Shown in pieces: positions 8,231-18,000 of a DNA stretch of 64,000 bases. The DNA comes from an uncultured Prevotellaceae bacterium. GTDB lineage: Bacteria; Bacteroidota; Bacteroidia; Bacteroidales; Bacteroidaceae. Under the pieces are notes generated by a model. The model was given only the letters and a program-made list of their open reading frames with translations, was not told where the DNA came from and made no database searches. Where the stretch lies: positions 52,208 to 116,207 of the forward strand of contig ONDA01000001.1 in NCBI GenBank assembly GCA_900316475.1. Direction: 5' to 3'. Position 1 is the stretch's first letter; each line of letters opens with the position of its first letter. A program made the position numbers and the translations under genes.

Positions 8231-9995
8231 TCTTGTAATAGCCGTTGCTCCAGGCCGTCTTATACCGATGCTCGCCGATGAAGCGTAGGATGTTTTGCTT
8301 CATGTCGAGATTGGAAAAGGCCATCCTGCTGTCAAGTGCGTAGTAGTCGTCCTGTATCTCCGACCAGTTGTTGCTCGAATAGAAGTACTGCATCACCAGT
8401 ACGGGCATCGTGCTGGTCTCCCTCTCAGCCTGCATGAATTTCCTGACATACTGTTTCCCGTAGAAGACGCACGGCCAGGAGATACCGGCGAAAGGCCGGG
8501 TGTCGGTGAGGTAGTAGACGAGGGGCGAGGAGTCGTAGACGAGTAGCGTGTCGCCAGCCTTGACATATCGTTTCAGTTCATCCAGCATCGGGTTGACGAT
8601 GGCAGCCTTCTCGGCTCCTGTATAGATGCCTTTGGCCATGGAGCTGTTGATAGGGTGTACCTTGGCGATGCGGTCTCCCGGGTCGTAGTACACCTTGTGC
8701 TCTATTTTTATGAAGATGGTGACCAACAATACCAGCAGGCAGAAGGCATAGCCGTATTTGATGTGTGATGCCGGTGCCTTCAGTCCCGACTGGGTATTCT
8801 TTGCGCTGGGTGAGCAGAAGAGCAGGTAGATGGTCTTCTGCTTTTCGGCGGATCTGCTGATAAAGTCGTAGATGCCGCTAAGTCCGACGGGCAGCATCAG
8901 CCATGTGCCTACCCACATTGTCTGGAAACCGCCGTCGCTTCCTAATGGGAATATCAGTGACATGATGATGGCACCGAGGGCTATGGCGCGTTTGTCTTTC
9001 TCCTTATTGTAATAATAAAGGGAACCGAAGAGCCCCAGACCGTTCATCATCGCCAGCAGTGTGTCGCCCAGCATGTTGCTGCGCATATAGGTGTTCTGGT
9101 AGAGGAAGAACACGACGGCAGCCAGTCCGGCGAGCCCCAGGAGACGGCTCTTCAGTCGGAAGGCCACACCGGCGACGACGGCCAGCAGGCAGAAAACGAA
9201 GAAGTGCCAGACACAGCTGAGGTAGTTGTCGATATACTTCGTCAATAGTGCGTCCGAGGCATGGGTGCTGTCTCCGCCAAGTGTCTCCGGGATAGATGTG
9301 ATGAGCTCTACCGTCAGCTTGTCAGCCCCCCAGTATACCAAAAGCTCCCAGACGGCGATGGTGGCGGTGATGAAGCCGCAGCCTATGGTCAGGGCGTATG
9401 TTGCGTTTTTGCGTAGTTCCAATTTCATGGTCTCGCGAGGGGTGACGATGAAGGGCAGTGCCAGAAAGGCGAGACTGGCCAGGTTGGGTAGGCGGACGAA
9501 GACGTTGACGCCTAACAGCAGGCCGCCTCCAAACATCAGGCTGTAGCGTCGGCGCAGCGTACCTTCGCATAGGAGGATAAAAGCGACGATGCCGATGAAT
9601 GCTGTCAGCGTGTTATAGCCGAAAGGCTTTGGGTCGCCGGCCACGAAGACAGTCTGCATCAGTAGTCCCATCAGTACGGTCTTCGGCTCAAAATAGCGTT
9701 TCAAGTAGAGGAAGGCCACAATCTCGGTCAGCGTGACGACAAGGATGCCCCAGAGACGCATGCCGAGGATGCCGCCATGAGGGAACAGGTGGTCGAGTGT
9801 CCAGCCTAAATAGCACGTCAGCGGATAGCCGCCGGCTCCCTGGGCGAAGTCAATGTCGTTGCCGAACCAGTGGTATAGTGACATCAGGTATCCCTCGTCT
9901 GTCAGGTCGAAGCCGTGAATGGCACAGTGAACCTGATAGGCGACGGACAATATGATGACCAATATAGCCCCCAATGATTGCTTGTACTGTTTCAT
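8196..9995 (-). CDS. Large polytopic membrane protein, GtrC-like/GT-C glycosyltransferase candidate
   Basis: A 599-residue protein with about ten hydrophobic segments from residue 5 to about 440 and a soluble C-terminal domain of about 150 residues. An acidic pair early in the chain (GFDLTDEGYLMSLYHWF, about residues 28-44) sits where GT-C enzymes keep their catalytic Asp. The tail resembles that of the protein cut by the left window edge, so the two are probably paralogues. Three-part serotype-conversion systems consist of GtrA, GtrB and a variable polytopic transferase, which fits here, although this gene is transcribed the other way. It has its own promoter at 10024-10055. No specific family name can be assigned with certainty. 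Confidence 0.6.
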   Translation of the reverse strand: MKQYKQSLGAILVIILSVAYQVHCAIHGFDLTDEGYLMSLYHWFGNDIDFAQGAGGYPLTCYLGWTLDHLFPHGGILGMRLWGILVVTLTEIVAFLYLKRYFEPKTVLMGLLMQTVFVAGDPKPFGYNTLTAFIGIVAFILLCEGTLRRRYSLMFGGGLLLGVNVFVRLPNLASLAFLALPFIVTPRETMKLELRKNATYALTIGCGFITATIAVWELLVYWGADKLTVELITSIPETLGGDSTHASDALLTKYIDNYLSCVWHFFVFCLLAVVAGVAFRLKSRLLGLAGLAAVVFFLYQNTYMRSNMLGDTLLAMMNGLGLFGSLYYYNKEKDKRAIALGAIIMSLIFPLGSDGGFQTMWVGTWLMLPVGLSGIYDFISRSAEKQKTIYLLFCSPSAKNTQSGLKAPASHIKYGYAFCLLVLLVTIFIKIEHKVYYDPGDRIAKVHPINSSMAKGIYTGAEKAAIVNPMLDELKRYVKAGDTLLVYDSSPLVYYLTDTRPFAGISWPCVFYGKQYVRKFMQAERETSTMPVLVMQYFYSSNNWSEIQDDYYALDSRMAFSNLDMKQNILRFIGEHRYKTAWSNGYYKIMIPKERLDQN

Positions 9996-10023
9996 AGAAT
10001 GTCTATAGCGGCATTTTGCGCTG

Positions 10024-10055
10024 CAAAGTTACGAAAAAGTAGAGAGCAGAACAAA
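10024..10055 (-). promoter_or_regulatory. Promoter for the leftward membrane protein gene
   Basis: Read leftward, TTTG (complement of 10052-10055) and TAACTTTG (complement of 10024-10031) are 20 bp apart, a full Bacteroidetes -33/-7 match. The -7 box lies 29 bp upstream of the start codon at 9995. Confidence 0.75.
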
Positions 10056-10163
10056 ACTTTTTGCTCTTTTTTGTGCAGCTGTTTTTCCCTGTGCTATGAT
10101 TCTTCTTCTGCAATCTAAAAAAACGAGGCACCTGGTGGGAAAGATGATTTTTTTTCGTGTTTA

Positions 10164-10320
10164 TCGTCACGCCTGGCCTATCTGATTGAAAATGAGCGAG
10201 TTACGACGTGACGACAAGGTGGTGGGGTGACGACACACCTTTGCTTTGTCGTCACTTCCTTGTTTTGTCGTCACGCCGCAACTTATTGAAAATCAACGGA
10301 TTACCACCTAAGTGACGACA
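10164..10320. repeat. Cluster of six GTGACGACA / TGTCGTCAC boxes, intergenic
   Basis: Six copies of a 7-9 bp box occur in both orientations at 10164 (TCGTCAC), 10208, 10227, 10247, 10266 and 10312. Two longer units, 10164-10217 and 10268-10321, share a leading CGTCACGCC, a central ATTGAAAAT and a closing GTGACGACAA, so each could fold on itself. No open reading frame of note runs through the region. The role is unknown: binding-site cluster, decayed mobile repeat or RNA structure. Together with the 21 bp repeat next to it, it fills most of the 485 bp gap between 9996 and 10480. Confidence 0.6.
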
Positions 10321-10357
10321 AAGATGTTTCAAATATTTTTTTTGTAGATTCACCACA

Positions 10358-10405
10358 CGGCCTCTCGTAAAAATTTCGCGGCCTTTCGTAAAAATTTCAC
10401 GGCGT
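10358..10405 (+). repeat. 21 bp tandem repeat, copy site 1
   Basis: Two complete 21 bp units (10358-10378, 10379-10399) and a fragment (CGGCGT) share the opening CGGCCTYTCGTAAAAATTTC. Related arrays occur at 30769-30846 and 63117-63205. The array lies between the terminator of the sus operon and the box cluster at 10164-10320. Because the unit is seven codons long, one reverse frame reads a seven-residue repeat (REIFTKG, REIFTRG), which is probably incidental. Confidence 0.75.
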
Positions 10406-10417
10406 GGAAAAAGTGCG

Positions 10418-10451
10418 TAACAACAAAGAGCGCCCGGCTGCAGCCGGACGC
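10418..10451 (-). terminator. Terminator of the susCDEF-like operon
   Basis: Read leftward, a 10 bp GC-rich stem (GCGTCCGGCT / AGCCGGGCGC with a GC loop and one G-U pair, 10430-10451) is followed by the T-rich tail TCTTTGTTGT. It lies 30 bp beyond the stop codon of the last operon gene. Confidence 0.75.
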
Positions 10452-10480
10452 CCCCTTTAAGTAAAGTCAGTGGTCGTTGA

Positions 10481-11995
10481 TTACTTGTACGAACCAGAGC
10501 CATTGTTGAAGTTCAGGTAGCACTTCTGGCCTGCGTTGACCTTGACACGAGCCTGGTCGCCGCCACTGGCACGGTAGTCGATGGCGCCTGTGTTAGTGAC
10601 GACGAATTCCGTCTGCCACCATTCGAAGCCCTCAAGTTTGACGCACATGCGCACTTCAGCGTCATTGACGAAGGCTGGCGACACGAACTTGCCCTTTTCT
10701 GTAGTGGGAATGGTGAAGAGGCCCGAGGTGTCGACATTCCAACCTGCGGAGCTGCAGTCGCCAATGAGGTAGACCTCAGGCTTGAGGAACTCGACGATGC
10801 GCTCCTCGCCGTTGATGACCTTGATGAGATACCAGCCGGCATTGCCCACGACGATGTTGTTGTCGCCGCTCGGGTTCATGCCTGCCGAGTCGATGATCTT
10901 GGCCGACATACCGAAATCGTTACCCCAGCCTGCCTGCGGAGCGAACTTGAACTGCTCACCCTCGTGCAGGTAGATGATTATCCACGAGGTGTTGTTGGCA
11001 GTCTCGCCTTCCCATGTCTTGACGAGTACGGGGACGAGAGGTATCCAGCCGTTGTCGCCGCCGCCCCAGTTGTAGTGGTCGCCGGTGAGGTAGAGTATAG
11101 GATCAGTGTCGATGATGGTCATGTTGGCGGCCATGTTGGGCTCGACAGTGTAGGTGCTTGTCATGGCGTTGACGGTGATGGTGTAACTATCGGCATCCTC
11201 GTCAGCGCTGAACTTAATGTTACCGCCGGCATTGCTGTTCGACAGCAGGCCTTCGTAGGCAGGAGTGTCGACACCAACAGGTGCTGAGAAGGCACGGTTC
11301 CACGAGTTAACAGTACCGTCGGCATTGAAGTCGGCTGCGGGAATCATCTTAATCTCGTAGGTCTCGATGCCGTCTACGGCATCGATGGTCACCGAGAACT
11401 CGGGATTGTCGTAGACGTCGCCACCGCTGTTGGTCATGTGGAACGCATCGACGCGTGTACATGTCCAGCCGTCGATATTGCCGACCACGTAATAGCCATT
11501 AGCATCAATATATGGTGCAGCAAGCTTGGCCTTCAGTTGGAAGGGTGACGAGGCACGTTGTACGCTGACATTACCGTCAGCCGTGGCGTTGACAGCAATT
11601 GTGACTATTGTAATGTTCAGTGTACGCTCCGTGGGGTTGGCGCCATAAAGCGTCTTGACAGCCTCTATCAGGTCGCTGGTAGCCACGTAGCCGTTAGCAT
11701 CGGCAGTCAGCACTTCATCGAGCGTCTTGCTGTTGTCTTCGTTAGAGATAATCACGGAATAGTCTTCAGCCTGCTCTGCGGTGAGGTTTGTCGTGAACAG
11801 CTGCACCGTCTCGCCCGTATAGCTGGCGAAGTCGATATTGCTGACTTTGGGCTGGATTGTCAGCTCCAGTTTCTGTGCAGCCTCCTTGGCAGCATTGCTC
11901 TGCGGGGTGCTCCAGTCGGTGTAGTCCTCGGTGCAGGACAAGAGTCCTGCAACCAAGGCGATACCGCAAAATATTATTTTCTTCATATCCTTCAT
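10481..11995 (-). CDS. susF: SusF/SusE-like starch-binding outer-membrane lipoprotein
   Basis: A 504-residue lipoprotein: the signal peptide ends at the lipobox LLSC (Cys near residue 21). An Ig-like N-terminal domain, as in SusE, spans about residues 40-150. Several beta-sandwich modules follow, with the aromatic/acidic pattern typical of starch-binding modules (YYVGNIDGW, YLTGDHYNWGGGDNGW, VYLIGDCSSAGW). The protein would sit on the cell surface and hold starch near SusC and SusD. It is the last gene of the operon, 30 bp after the SusE-like gene. A second ATG at 11986 could be the true start, since AAGGAT precedes it. SusE and SusF share architecture, so the letter is assigned from length and gene order. 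Confidence 0.8.
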   Translation of the reverse strand: MKDMKKIIFCGIALVAGLLSCTEDYTDWSTPQSNAAKEAAQKLELTIQPKVSNIDFASYTGETVQLFTTNLTAEQAEDYSVIISNEDNSKTLDEVLTADANGYVATSDLIEAVKTLYGANPTERTLNITIVTIAVNATADGNVSVQRASSPFQLKAKLAAPYIDANGYYVVGNIDGWTCTRVDAFHMTNSGGDVYDNPEFSVTIDAVDGIETYEIKMIPAADFNADGTVNSWNRAFSAPVGVDTPAYEGLLSNSNAGGNIKFSADEDADSYTITVNAMTSTYTVEPNMAANMTIIDTDPILYLTGDHYNWGGGDNGWIPLVPVLVKTWEGETANNTSWIIIYLHEGEQFKFAPQAGWGNDFGMSAKIIDSAGMNPSGDNNIVVGNAGWYLIKVINGEERIVEFLKPEVYLIGDCSSAGWNVDTSGLFTIPTTEKGKFVSPAFVNDAEVRMCVKLEGFEWWQTEFVVTNTGAIDYRASGGDQARVKVNAGQKCYLNFNNGSGSYK

Positions 11996-12025
11996 AATTT
12001 TTCAATTCTTCGTTTTTCCAATTTC

Positions 12026-13288
12026 TCAATTCTCTTTCGGGAGGATAGTGAACTCGCCGGTGATGTCGTTGAAGACGATGACCCACGTGCCTTCAGCCAC
12101 GCCGATGTTCTTGCCGCCGGCAGTACCCTTACCGCAGGTGTTCACCTCGCCGTCTTCAGAGCCGTAGCCCCAGTTGGTGTCCCATGAGCCGGCAATCTTG
12201 AACTTCATCTGCACGGTCTCGCCGGCAGGAACGTCCATGACGTAAGTCCAGACGTGGTTCTCGCCGCTCTTGTTGGCGGGTGTCATGTTGGCATCGGCCC
12301 ATTCATTGAAGGAGCCAGCCATGCAAATCTGTGAGTAGACCTTCGGCGTGATGTCCTGCTTCACGATGGAGCACTCGTTGGTGGCCGTGTTGACTGTCAC
12401 TAAGTAGTAGCCTTCAGGTTCGCACCAGATGTTGCCATAGTCTTTGCCGCCGTTACGATAGAGGGCTTTGTTTGCTTCTGCTGCAGCATCTTCGCTCGAT
12501 TTGTAGGCCATAAAGCCATAGTCCCAGTTGAAGTCAGCGGGCTGAATCTTCCAGCCTTTGTTGGTGATGTAGTTCAGGTAGGTAATCTCGCCCGTGCCGG
12601 TAGCCTTGTCGTAGGCGAAGTCGCTCTGAATCATCATCGGCAGGCTGCTCACGCCAGGATTGTTGCTCCATAAACCATCGAGGATGTCGTCACCCACGAG
12701 ATACCACATGATGGGAGCAGCGTCCTTCAGTTCGATGTAGTAAGGATTGAACTTCAGCTCGATGGCGTTCGAGACGACACTGTTCAGACGTGTACCGTTC
12801 TCGTCGATAAAGGCGTTGATGCGGATGAAGGCTGTCTGGACATCGGGCACCTCGTTAACCGTCCACTTCTTAATCTGTACGAGCGCCTTGTCGAGGTCGG
12901 CTGACACGAGGGTGTAGTCACACTTCGTTGTTGTACGGGCCAGCGCAGCGTAGTCAGCTACGGTGGCGCCGGTCTCGTCGGCAGCCGCCTGGTCGGTAGA
13001 CACGGTGAACGAGTTGGTGGGCGACACCTGTATCTCGTAAGTTACCGGCAGTGGTGCGTTGTCGCTTGTATATTGCGGCTGGCTCCACGACAGCTTCAGT
13101 TCGCTGGTCGACTCTAAGTCAACGGTCTCATTGACGTAGGCCGGCGTGTTCAGCGTGAACCCGGTGGGCTGTATCAGCGAGGGGTTCGAGTCGTTGTCGT
13201 CCGAGCAGGCCGTCAGTGTTGCGGCGAGGCCGCAACCAGCCATGAACATGGTCAGTGAATGAAATATCTTGCTATTCATAATCTTCAA
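12026..13288 (-). CDS. susE: SusE-like starch-binding outer-membrane lipoprotein
   Basis: A 420-residue lipoprotein. The signal peptide ends in LTACS (lipobox, Cys at about residue 28). The N-terminal Ig-like domain follows (LKLSWSQPQYTSDNAPLPVT, typical of SusE), then two carbohydrate-binding beta-sandwich modules: about residues 190-315 (WYLVGDDILDGLW) and 320-420 (ICMAGSFNEWAD). It would be surface-exposed and support starch capture. It lies 10 bp beyond the stop of susD. The short AT-rich spacers around it (AATCTTCAATCTTCAATTAT and similar) carry no clear ribosome binding site, as is usual in Bacteroidetes. Confidence 0.85.
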   Translation of the reverse strand: MKIMNSKIFHSLTMFMAGCGLAATLTACSDDNDSNPSLIQPTGFTLNTPAYVNETVDLESTSELKLSWSQPQYTSDNAPLPVTYEIQVSPTNSFTVSTDQAAADETGATVADYAALARTTTKCDYTLVSADLDKALVQIKKWTVNEVPDVQTAFIRINAFIDENGTRLNSVVSNAIELKFNPYYIELKDAAPIMWYLVGDDILDGLWSNNPGVSSLPMMIQSDFAYDKATGTGEITYLNYITNKGWKIQPADFNWDYGFMAYKSSEDAAAEANKALYRNGGKDYGNIWCEPEGYYLVTVNTATNECSIVKQDITPKVYSQICMAGSFNEWADANMTPANKSGENHVWTYVMDVPAGETVQMKFKIAGSWDTNWGYGSEDGEVNTCGKGTAGGKNIGVAEGTWVIVFNDITGEFTILPKEN

Positions 13289-13298
13289 TCTTCAATTA

Positions 13299-15008
13299 TC
13301 AATTATCAATTTCGTTGTAGCCGTCAATCTGGGTCAGGTTCGTGTTGGCCATGACCTCGGTCGAGGGGATAGGATAGACGTTGAGGTACTTCTCGAAGGC
13401 GGCGCCGGTATAGTTGTCGCTGTCGCCCTTGCCTTCCCAGCCGTAGGTGACGTCGATGCCGCCGAAACGGTTGTAGCGGATGAGGTCGGGACGGCGGATG
13501 CCCTCAAAGTAGAACTCACGGGCACGCTCGTCGAGCACGTCGTCCAATGTGTAGCTGCCACGGGTAGCGGCGTGGGCACGGTTGCGGATGGCGTCCATAT
13601 ACTGCTTGGCTTTGTCGGCAGCACCGACGTGCAGAGCAGCCTCGGCAGCGTTGAGGTAAGCCTCGGCAACACGCAGCAGGAAGAAGTCGATGTCGACGTC
13701 GCCGGCGTCATGAGGTGTGCCGCCGTTAGAGTAGTTGTTGTTCCACTTCGGTGTGGTGATGCCGTGCGAGAACTCGCTGTTGGGGTATACCGACAGGGTG
13801 TGGTCCTTGCCCCAGAAGATGGCGCGGTCGTCAGTGCTCATGGCGCGGATCTCGGCAGTCGTCTTGCCTACGTATGAGGCGGGGTTGCTGGTGAACTTCT
13901 CCAGCAGCTGCGGACGGCAGCGCATACCAGCCCAGAAGTTGTTGGTAGTAGCGGCGTCGAGACCGGTGACGGTAGCCATGGTCGGCTCCCACATGGCAGC
14001 TACGAAGAACATCGAACCGCCCCAGGCCTTGGTCACCTTACCATCCTGCAGCAGGGGGAAGATGGCCTCGCACGAAGCGCCGTTAGAGCCGTTGTCGCCC
14101 ATGAAGAGCAGGTCGTAGGGCTTGTAGCCGTTACCCTTGGCTGCGGCCGACATCTTGCTCTCGTCGAACAGTGTGTAGCCAGAGTTGATGACCTTCTCGG
14201 CATACTCCAAAGCCTGTGCCCAGTAGGGGTTGTTCTGGCCGTCGTTGTTCAGGTAGGTACCGGCGTTCAGATACAGACGGCTCAGCATGAGCCATGCGGC
14301 AGCCTTGTCGACGCGGCCGTAGTTCGGGTCGCTGTCGGTCTTAGGCTGCGGAGCCATCAGGTTGGCCTCGGCTGTCTTCAGCTCGTTCTCCACCCAGCCA
14401 AAGAGGAACTGGCGGCCTAAAGCGAGCATCTCCGAGCGGCTCATACCCTCTTGGAACTTGTCGTTGTAGGCGTGAGCCTGCTTCGGCATCTCCGACGATA
14501 CGGCGGGGATGAAAGCGGGGTCGCCGAAGAGGTCGAGCATCTGGTAATAGAGGTATGCGCGGATGAAGCGTACCTCAGCCAACTTCGTCGGGTCGGCCTG
14601 TGCGCCGTCGAGTTCCAGATAGTGGTTACAGTAGCTGATATCCATAATCAGGCGGTAGTACAGGAAGCGGATAGCGTCGCTGTTGGGCTTCGGCGTGTTC
14701 TTGCCATAGTCCTCGAGACCGCCGTCGGTCCACCAGCAGATACCCTCGTCTGTTGACAGCACGTTGGCATTGAAGACGTTACGTATGAAGGTGGTCTTAC
14801 CAGCGTCGTCGGACTTGAAGTCGGCATTGCCGTCCATGCCTTCCAAGATAAGGCAGGCGTAGCACTTGCTGTAGAGCGCGGTAAGGTCGGGCTCAGCCTG
14901 CACGGTAGGGTCGATGTTGCCCTTGTCCAGGTCGTCCATGCAGGAGGTCACGCTTGCAGCCAGAAGTAAGGCTGCAGGAACCATTGCTTTGAATTTATTG
15001 AGTTTCAT
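13299..15008 (-). CDS. susD: SusD/RagB-family starch-binding outer-membrane lipoprotein
   Basis: The 569-residue protein has a lipoprotein signal (ASVTSCMDDLDKGN, Cys at about residue 23), the TPR-type helices of the SusD N-terminus (EVRFIRAYLYYQMLDLFGDP) and the RagB/SusD C-terminal signature (LDERAREFYFEGIRRPDLIRY). SusD forms the lid of the SusC transporter and binds starch helices. It follows susC by 28 bp in the same operon. The neighbourhood of MalQ, GH97, pullulanase and SusA homologues supports starch or maltodextrin as the substrate. Confidence 0.92.
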   Translation of the reverse strand: MKLNKFKAMVPAALLLAASVTSCMDDLDKGNIDPTVQAEPDLTALYSKCYACLILEGMDGNADFKSDDAGKTTFIRNVFNANVLSTDEGICWWTDGGLEDYGKNTPKPNSDAIRFLYYRLIMDISYCNHYLELDGAQADPTKLAEVRFIRAYLYYQMLDLFGDPAFIPAVSSEMPKQAHAYNDKFQEGMSRSEMLALGRQFLFGWVENELKTAEANLMAPQPKTDSDPNYGRVDKAAAWLMLSRLYLNAGTYLNNDGQNNPYWAQALEYAEKVINSGYTLFDESKMSAAAKGNGYKPYDLLFMGDNGSNGASCEAIFPLLQDGKVTKAWGGSMFFVAAMWEPTMATVTGLDAATTNNFWAGMRCRPQLLEKFTSNPASYVGKTTAEIRAMSTDDRAIFWGKDHTLSVYPNSEFSHGITTPKWNNNYSNGGTPHDAGDVDIDFFLLRVAEAYLNAAEAALHVGAADKAKQYMDAIRNRAHAATRGSYTLDDVLDERAREFYFEGIRRPDLIRYNRFGGIDVTYGWEGKGDSDNYTGAAFEKYLNVYPIPSTEVMANTNLTQIDGYNEIDN

Positions 15009-15036
15009 ATTGCGTTCTTTATTTAAAATGATGTGA

Positions 15037-18000
15037 TTAGAAGTTCAGATTGAGACCCAAGAGGAAGGTGCGGCTACGCGGATAGACGCTGCCCTCGAAG
15101 CCAGAGGTCTGCTCGGGGTCGAGTCCAGAGTACTTGGTGATGGTGAAGACGTTCGTGCACGAAGCGTAGATACGCCCGCTGAGTCCGTGGTAGGCACCCG
15201 TCTTCAGCAGTTCCTCGAAGTTGTAGCCCAGCGTGATGTTGTCGCACTTCAGGAACGAGGCGTTCTGCACAAAGTAGTCGCTCAGAGGATAGTCGTATGA
15301 CTTCCACTTCAGGGCAGCCACGTCAGGCATGGTGTTCTCGTAGAAGTTCTTCGAAGCATTGTAGCGGACATCTGTGTTCATGCGGCTCTCGATGAGGTCG
15401 TTGTAGACGTAGTTGCCGAGGCTGGCACGGAAGTTGGTGCCGAGGTCCCAGTTCTTGTAGGCCACCTTCAGGTAGAAGCCACCCGTCCAGGGAGCGTGGA
15501 TGTTCTTGTAGAAGTAGCGGTCGTTATCGTCGATGGCACCGTCGCCGTTGCGGTCGACATAGACACCCTGGATAGGACGTCCGGCCTGGTCGTACACCTG
15601 CTGGTAGACCCAGAACGAGTTGGCGGGCTGGCCTACCTTGTGGTAGGTGAGGTTCTTCTGCATACCGACGGTCAGACCGGCTTCAATCATATCGCGGCCA
15701 CCGTACAGCTCCTTCACCTCATTTTTGTTATAGGCAGCGTTGACGCCCAGTTCTACGAACCAGTCCTTGCTGACGATGGGCTTGCCCGTGAGAGCAATCT
15801 CGATACCGTAGTTCTGCAGTTCGCCGGCGTTCAGCAGCATGGCGTTGTCGTAGTTCTGACCGGCAGCGATGGTCGGTGTGCAGAGCAGGTCGGTGGTGTT
15901 ACGCTTGTAGGCGTCGACATTCAGCGTCAGGCGCTGGTCGTACATGCCGAAGTCCAGGCCGACGTTCCATGTCGTGGTGGTCTCCCACGTCAGTTCGTTG
16001 TTGTAAACCAGCGGCTGGAAGAGGCGACCCGTGTTGTCGGGGCCGATAGGATAGAGGCGGTCGATGCCGGTGGTCATCTTGTAGACAGGCGTGTAGTACT
16101 CCTTGCCGGTGTCCTGCTGGCCGGTCTTACCCCAGCCGAGACGCAGCTTCAGGTCGCTGACGGCATCGATGTTCTTCATGAAGGCCTCGTCCTTGATACG
16201 CCAGGCAGCGGCAGCAGAGGGGAAGAAGCCCCAGCGATGACCGTCGGCGAAGCGGCTCGAACCGTCGTAACGGGCAGTGAAGGTGAGCAGGTAGCGGTCC
16301 ATGAGCGTGTAGTTTGCACGTCCGTACCAGCTGACGAGTACCATCTGTCCGCGCCAGACGAGGTCGGTTTTCTGGTTGAGGGTGCCGGCCTTGGGGTTGC
16401 CGTCATCGTCAGTGCCCTGATAGGTAGAAGGATAGTACGAGGCACCGGTCTCACCGCCCCAGTACTTTGTGCGGCTGTATTCGTAACCGCCCATCAGGTC
16501 GAAGTGGTGATCTTTGTTGAAGTCTTTGTAGTACTGGGCGTAGGCCGTGGCAATGAGGTTGTACTTCTCCTCGGTGTTCTCACCGTCCCAGCCGTAGTAG
16601 TAGGCGTAGGTGGAGTAGCGCGAGGGTGAGTTGTACTCACCACCCGTTGCATATTCGCCAGCGAGGTTCATGTGCAGGCGGATGTCCTCCAGGCCGTGAA
16701 TCTTATAGTCGGCTTCGAAGTTGCCGAGCAGCACGTTAGACTTCTTGTAGAAGGTGTAGTTCTCAATCTGCTCTACGGGGTTCGACGGCGCGTCGCTGTT
16801 GCGGTCGTAGGGGAAGGTGGGGTCGTAGCTCGTCGTGGGCTTCGTCCACTGCCAGTAGCCGCCCCAGCCCTTGAACTCGTCAGCGTCGCTCATGACGGGA
16901 CGCGTCGGATCCATACGGGTGGCATTGCCGATGGCGCCCTGACCGCCGGGGTTCGTCTTTGAGTAGGCGTACTTACCGTTGACGTTCAGGTTCAGGTGGT
17001 CGTCGAGCAGTGAGGGGTTCAGCGTGAAACCAGCGGTGACGCGGCTGTAGTCAGAACCCTTCAGGATACCTTGCTGGTTGGTGTAGCCGGCACTGACGCG
17101 GTAGGGCATAGCCCACTTCGAGTTGCCGATGCCGCCGGTGACGCTGATGTTGTGGTCGTGGCTGATGCCGTTGCGGTAGATCTCGTCCTGCCAGTCGGTA
17201 GAGGCGTCGCCGAGACCTTTGTAGGCGTCAGAGCCTTCACCATAGTAGTCCTTGATGAACTGGCGATACTCGTCAGCGTCCATCACGTCGAGCTTCTTCG
17301 AGATGGAGCTGACGGAGAACGTGCCGTTGTAAGTCACCTTCGGAGCCTGGTTCTTGCGGCCCTTCTTGGTGGTGATGATGATGACACCGTTAGAACCGCG
17401 GCTACCGTAGATGGCCGTGGCCGAGGCGTCCTTCAAGACGGTGAACGACTCGATGTCGTTAGGATTGACCAGCGACAGCGGGTTGTTCATACCTTTCGTG
17501 GCATTGTTGTCCATCGGCATACCGTCGATGACAATCAGCGGGCTGTTGGAGGCGTTCAGCGAAGCGCCGCCGCGAATACGGATTTCGGCACCTCCGCCAG
17601 GTTCGCCCGACGTTGTGTTGACGTTCACACCGGCAATCTTACCCTGGATCATGTCCTGGGCCGTGGTCACCATACCGTGATTCTTCTCATCGGGTTTCAT
17701 GGCGACGACAGAACCGGTGAGGTCGTTCTTCTTGGCCACACCGTAACCGATGACCACCACGTCGTTCAGTGTCGTGGCATCTTCCTGCAGTGTCACAGTG
17801 ACATTGGGAGCTGCCTGTACGGTGGCCGTCTGGTAGCCTACGTAGGAAATGGAGAGCGTAGCGCCCTGTTTGGCAGAGATGGTGAAATTTCCGTCAAAGT
17901 CAGAAATTGCCCCCCCCGATGCCTGTCCGGCAACACGGATGGTAGCGCCGATGATGGGTTCTCCCTGCGAGTCTTTCACATGGCCCTTTACCGTCATTTG

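Noticed and set aside
10252-10503. Leftward reading frame of 83 codons with a seven-residue repeat
   Set aside because: The repeat follows from the 21 bp DNA unit, and the frame runs through the operon terminator and the end of the susF-like gene. No start signal was seen.
13280-13310. AT-rich words such as AATCTTCAATTATC as a mobile repeat (also near 12000, 45010 and 63900)
   Set aside because: They are short, low in complexity and vary from place to place. Such spacers are ordinary in Bacteroidales and no unit could be defined.
15496-16629. Rightward reading frame of 377 codons inside susC
   Set aside because: It is antisense to the susC barrel, with the Val/Asp/Gly-rich composition of a shadow frame, and has no promoter or domain.
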